Assembly (NCBI RefSeq): GCF_028737265.1
Contig: NZ_JAQZAK010000004.1
Location: 124,001-188,000, forward strand
Source of the DNA: Actinomycetospora callitridis
GTDB lineage: Bacteria > Actinomycetota > Actinomycetes > Mycobacteriales > Pseudonocardiaceae
Length of the DNA stretch: 64,000 nt
Direction: 5' to 3'
Shown here: positions 63,967 to 64,000 of the stretch, piece after piece
Numbering within the stretch: the first letter of the stretch is position 1
How the letters are laid out: every line of letters starts with the position of its first letter
Made by a program: the position numbers and the translations under genes
Notes under the pieces: generated by a model
The model's input: the letters and a program-made list of their open reading frames with translations, nothing else
Databases searched by the model: none
What the model was told of the DNA's origin: nothing

Positions 63967-64000
63967 CTCCCTCCGCTCCTCGGCCCCTCGGGCCGTCGAG

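Overview
The window is one 64 kb stretch of very GC-rich DNA with compact gene packing, frequent GTG starts and many 4-bp ATGA/GTGA overlaps. Together with an F420/LLM-type oxidoreductase, a SARP/AfsR-like regulator, a GAF-ANTAR protein, two DUF222-HNH (13E12-type) genes and a MimR/AcoR-like regulator, this points to an actinobacterium, most likely of the Pseudonocardiales (inference). It reads as chromosomal. I see no insertion sequence, CRISPR array, rRNA or tRNA.

Layout. 1-2658 (-): a translationally coupled trio of phosphosulfolactate synthase (ComA), an uncharacterised Cys-containing protein and an aspartase/fumarase-superfamily lyase cut by the window edge. This is the signature of bacterial coenzyme M biosynthesis. 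A divergent AIR-synthase-like gene follows (2725-3696), then an OsmC protein and larC-larB-larE for nickel-pincer cofactor synthesis (4565-7246). 7292-10559: acyl-CoA synthetase, GAF-ANTAR regulator, PEBP protein. 10583-14159: GMC oxidoreductase, its small subunit and an enhancer-binding-type regulator. 14342-23122: an LLM oxidoreductase and a histidine-utilisation operon hutU-M20 amidase-hutF-hutI-hutH-like with a divergent IclR gene. 23100-32046: SARP regulator, GNAT, VOC, ornithine cyclodeaminase-like, DUF222-HNH, cupin and hypothetical genes. 32062-40302: single-chain acyl-CoA carboxylase, epoxide-hydrolase-like protein, methyltransferase, desaturase, CDP-alcohol phosphatidyltransferase, EEP nuclease, MEKHLA protein. 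40535-42538: second DUF222-HNH gene. 42641-46815: formamidase/acetamidase operon (amiC-fmdB-amiS-fmdA) with divergent marR. 46893-54007: membrane proteins, SNF2 ATPase, RNase H, CPBP protease, small hypotheticals and gene remnants. 54020-63966: a ribulose monophosphate (RuMP) island: phi-hps2-glpX-pfk-tkt-hps1 on the minus strand, an atypical NarL-type regulator, and a divergent class I fructose-bisphosphate aldolase.

How the genes work together. The RuMP island encodes formaldehyde fixation (HPS, PHI) and the enzymes that cleave and rearrange hexose phosphate to regenerate ribulose-5-phosphate, suggesting growth on, or detoxification of, C1 compounds. The amidase operon can feed ammonia and formate or acetate. 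The CoM genes, an epoxide-hydrolase-like gene, a carboxylase, an acyl-CoA ligase and a MimR-like regulator are compatible with alkene/epoxide or other small-hydrocarbon metabolism, but no monooxygenase or epoxyalkane:CoM transferase is in the window.

Most noteworthy: the comA operon with an uncharacterised middle gene; a second HPS that has lost the D-x-K-x-x-D catalytic motif inside the RuMP operon; a hutH-like gene whose MIO-forming Ala-Ser-Gly is Gly-Thr-Gly; a response regulator with Glu at the phosphoacceptor site; an identical-geometry 20-bp motif before both DUF222 genes; and 19-bp direct repeats flanking a small gene that has a partial copy 4 kb away.
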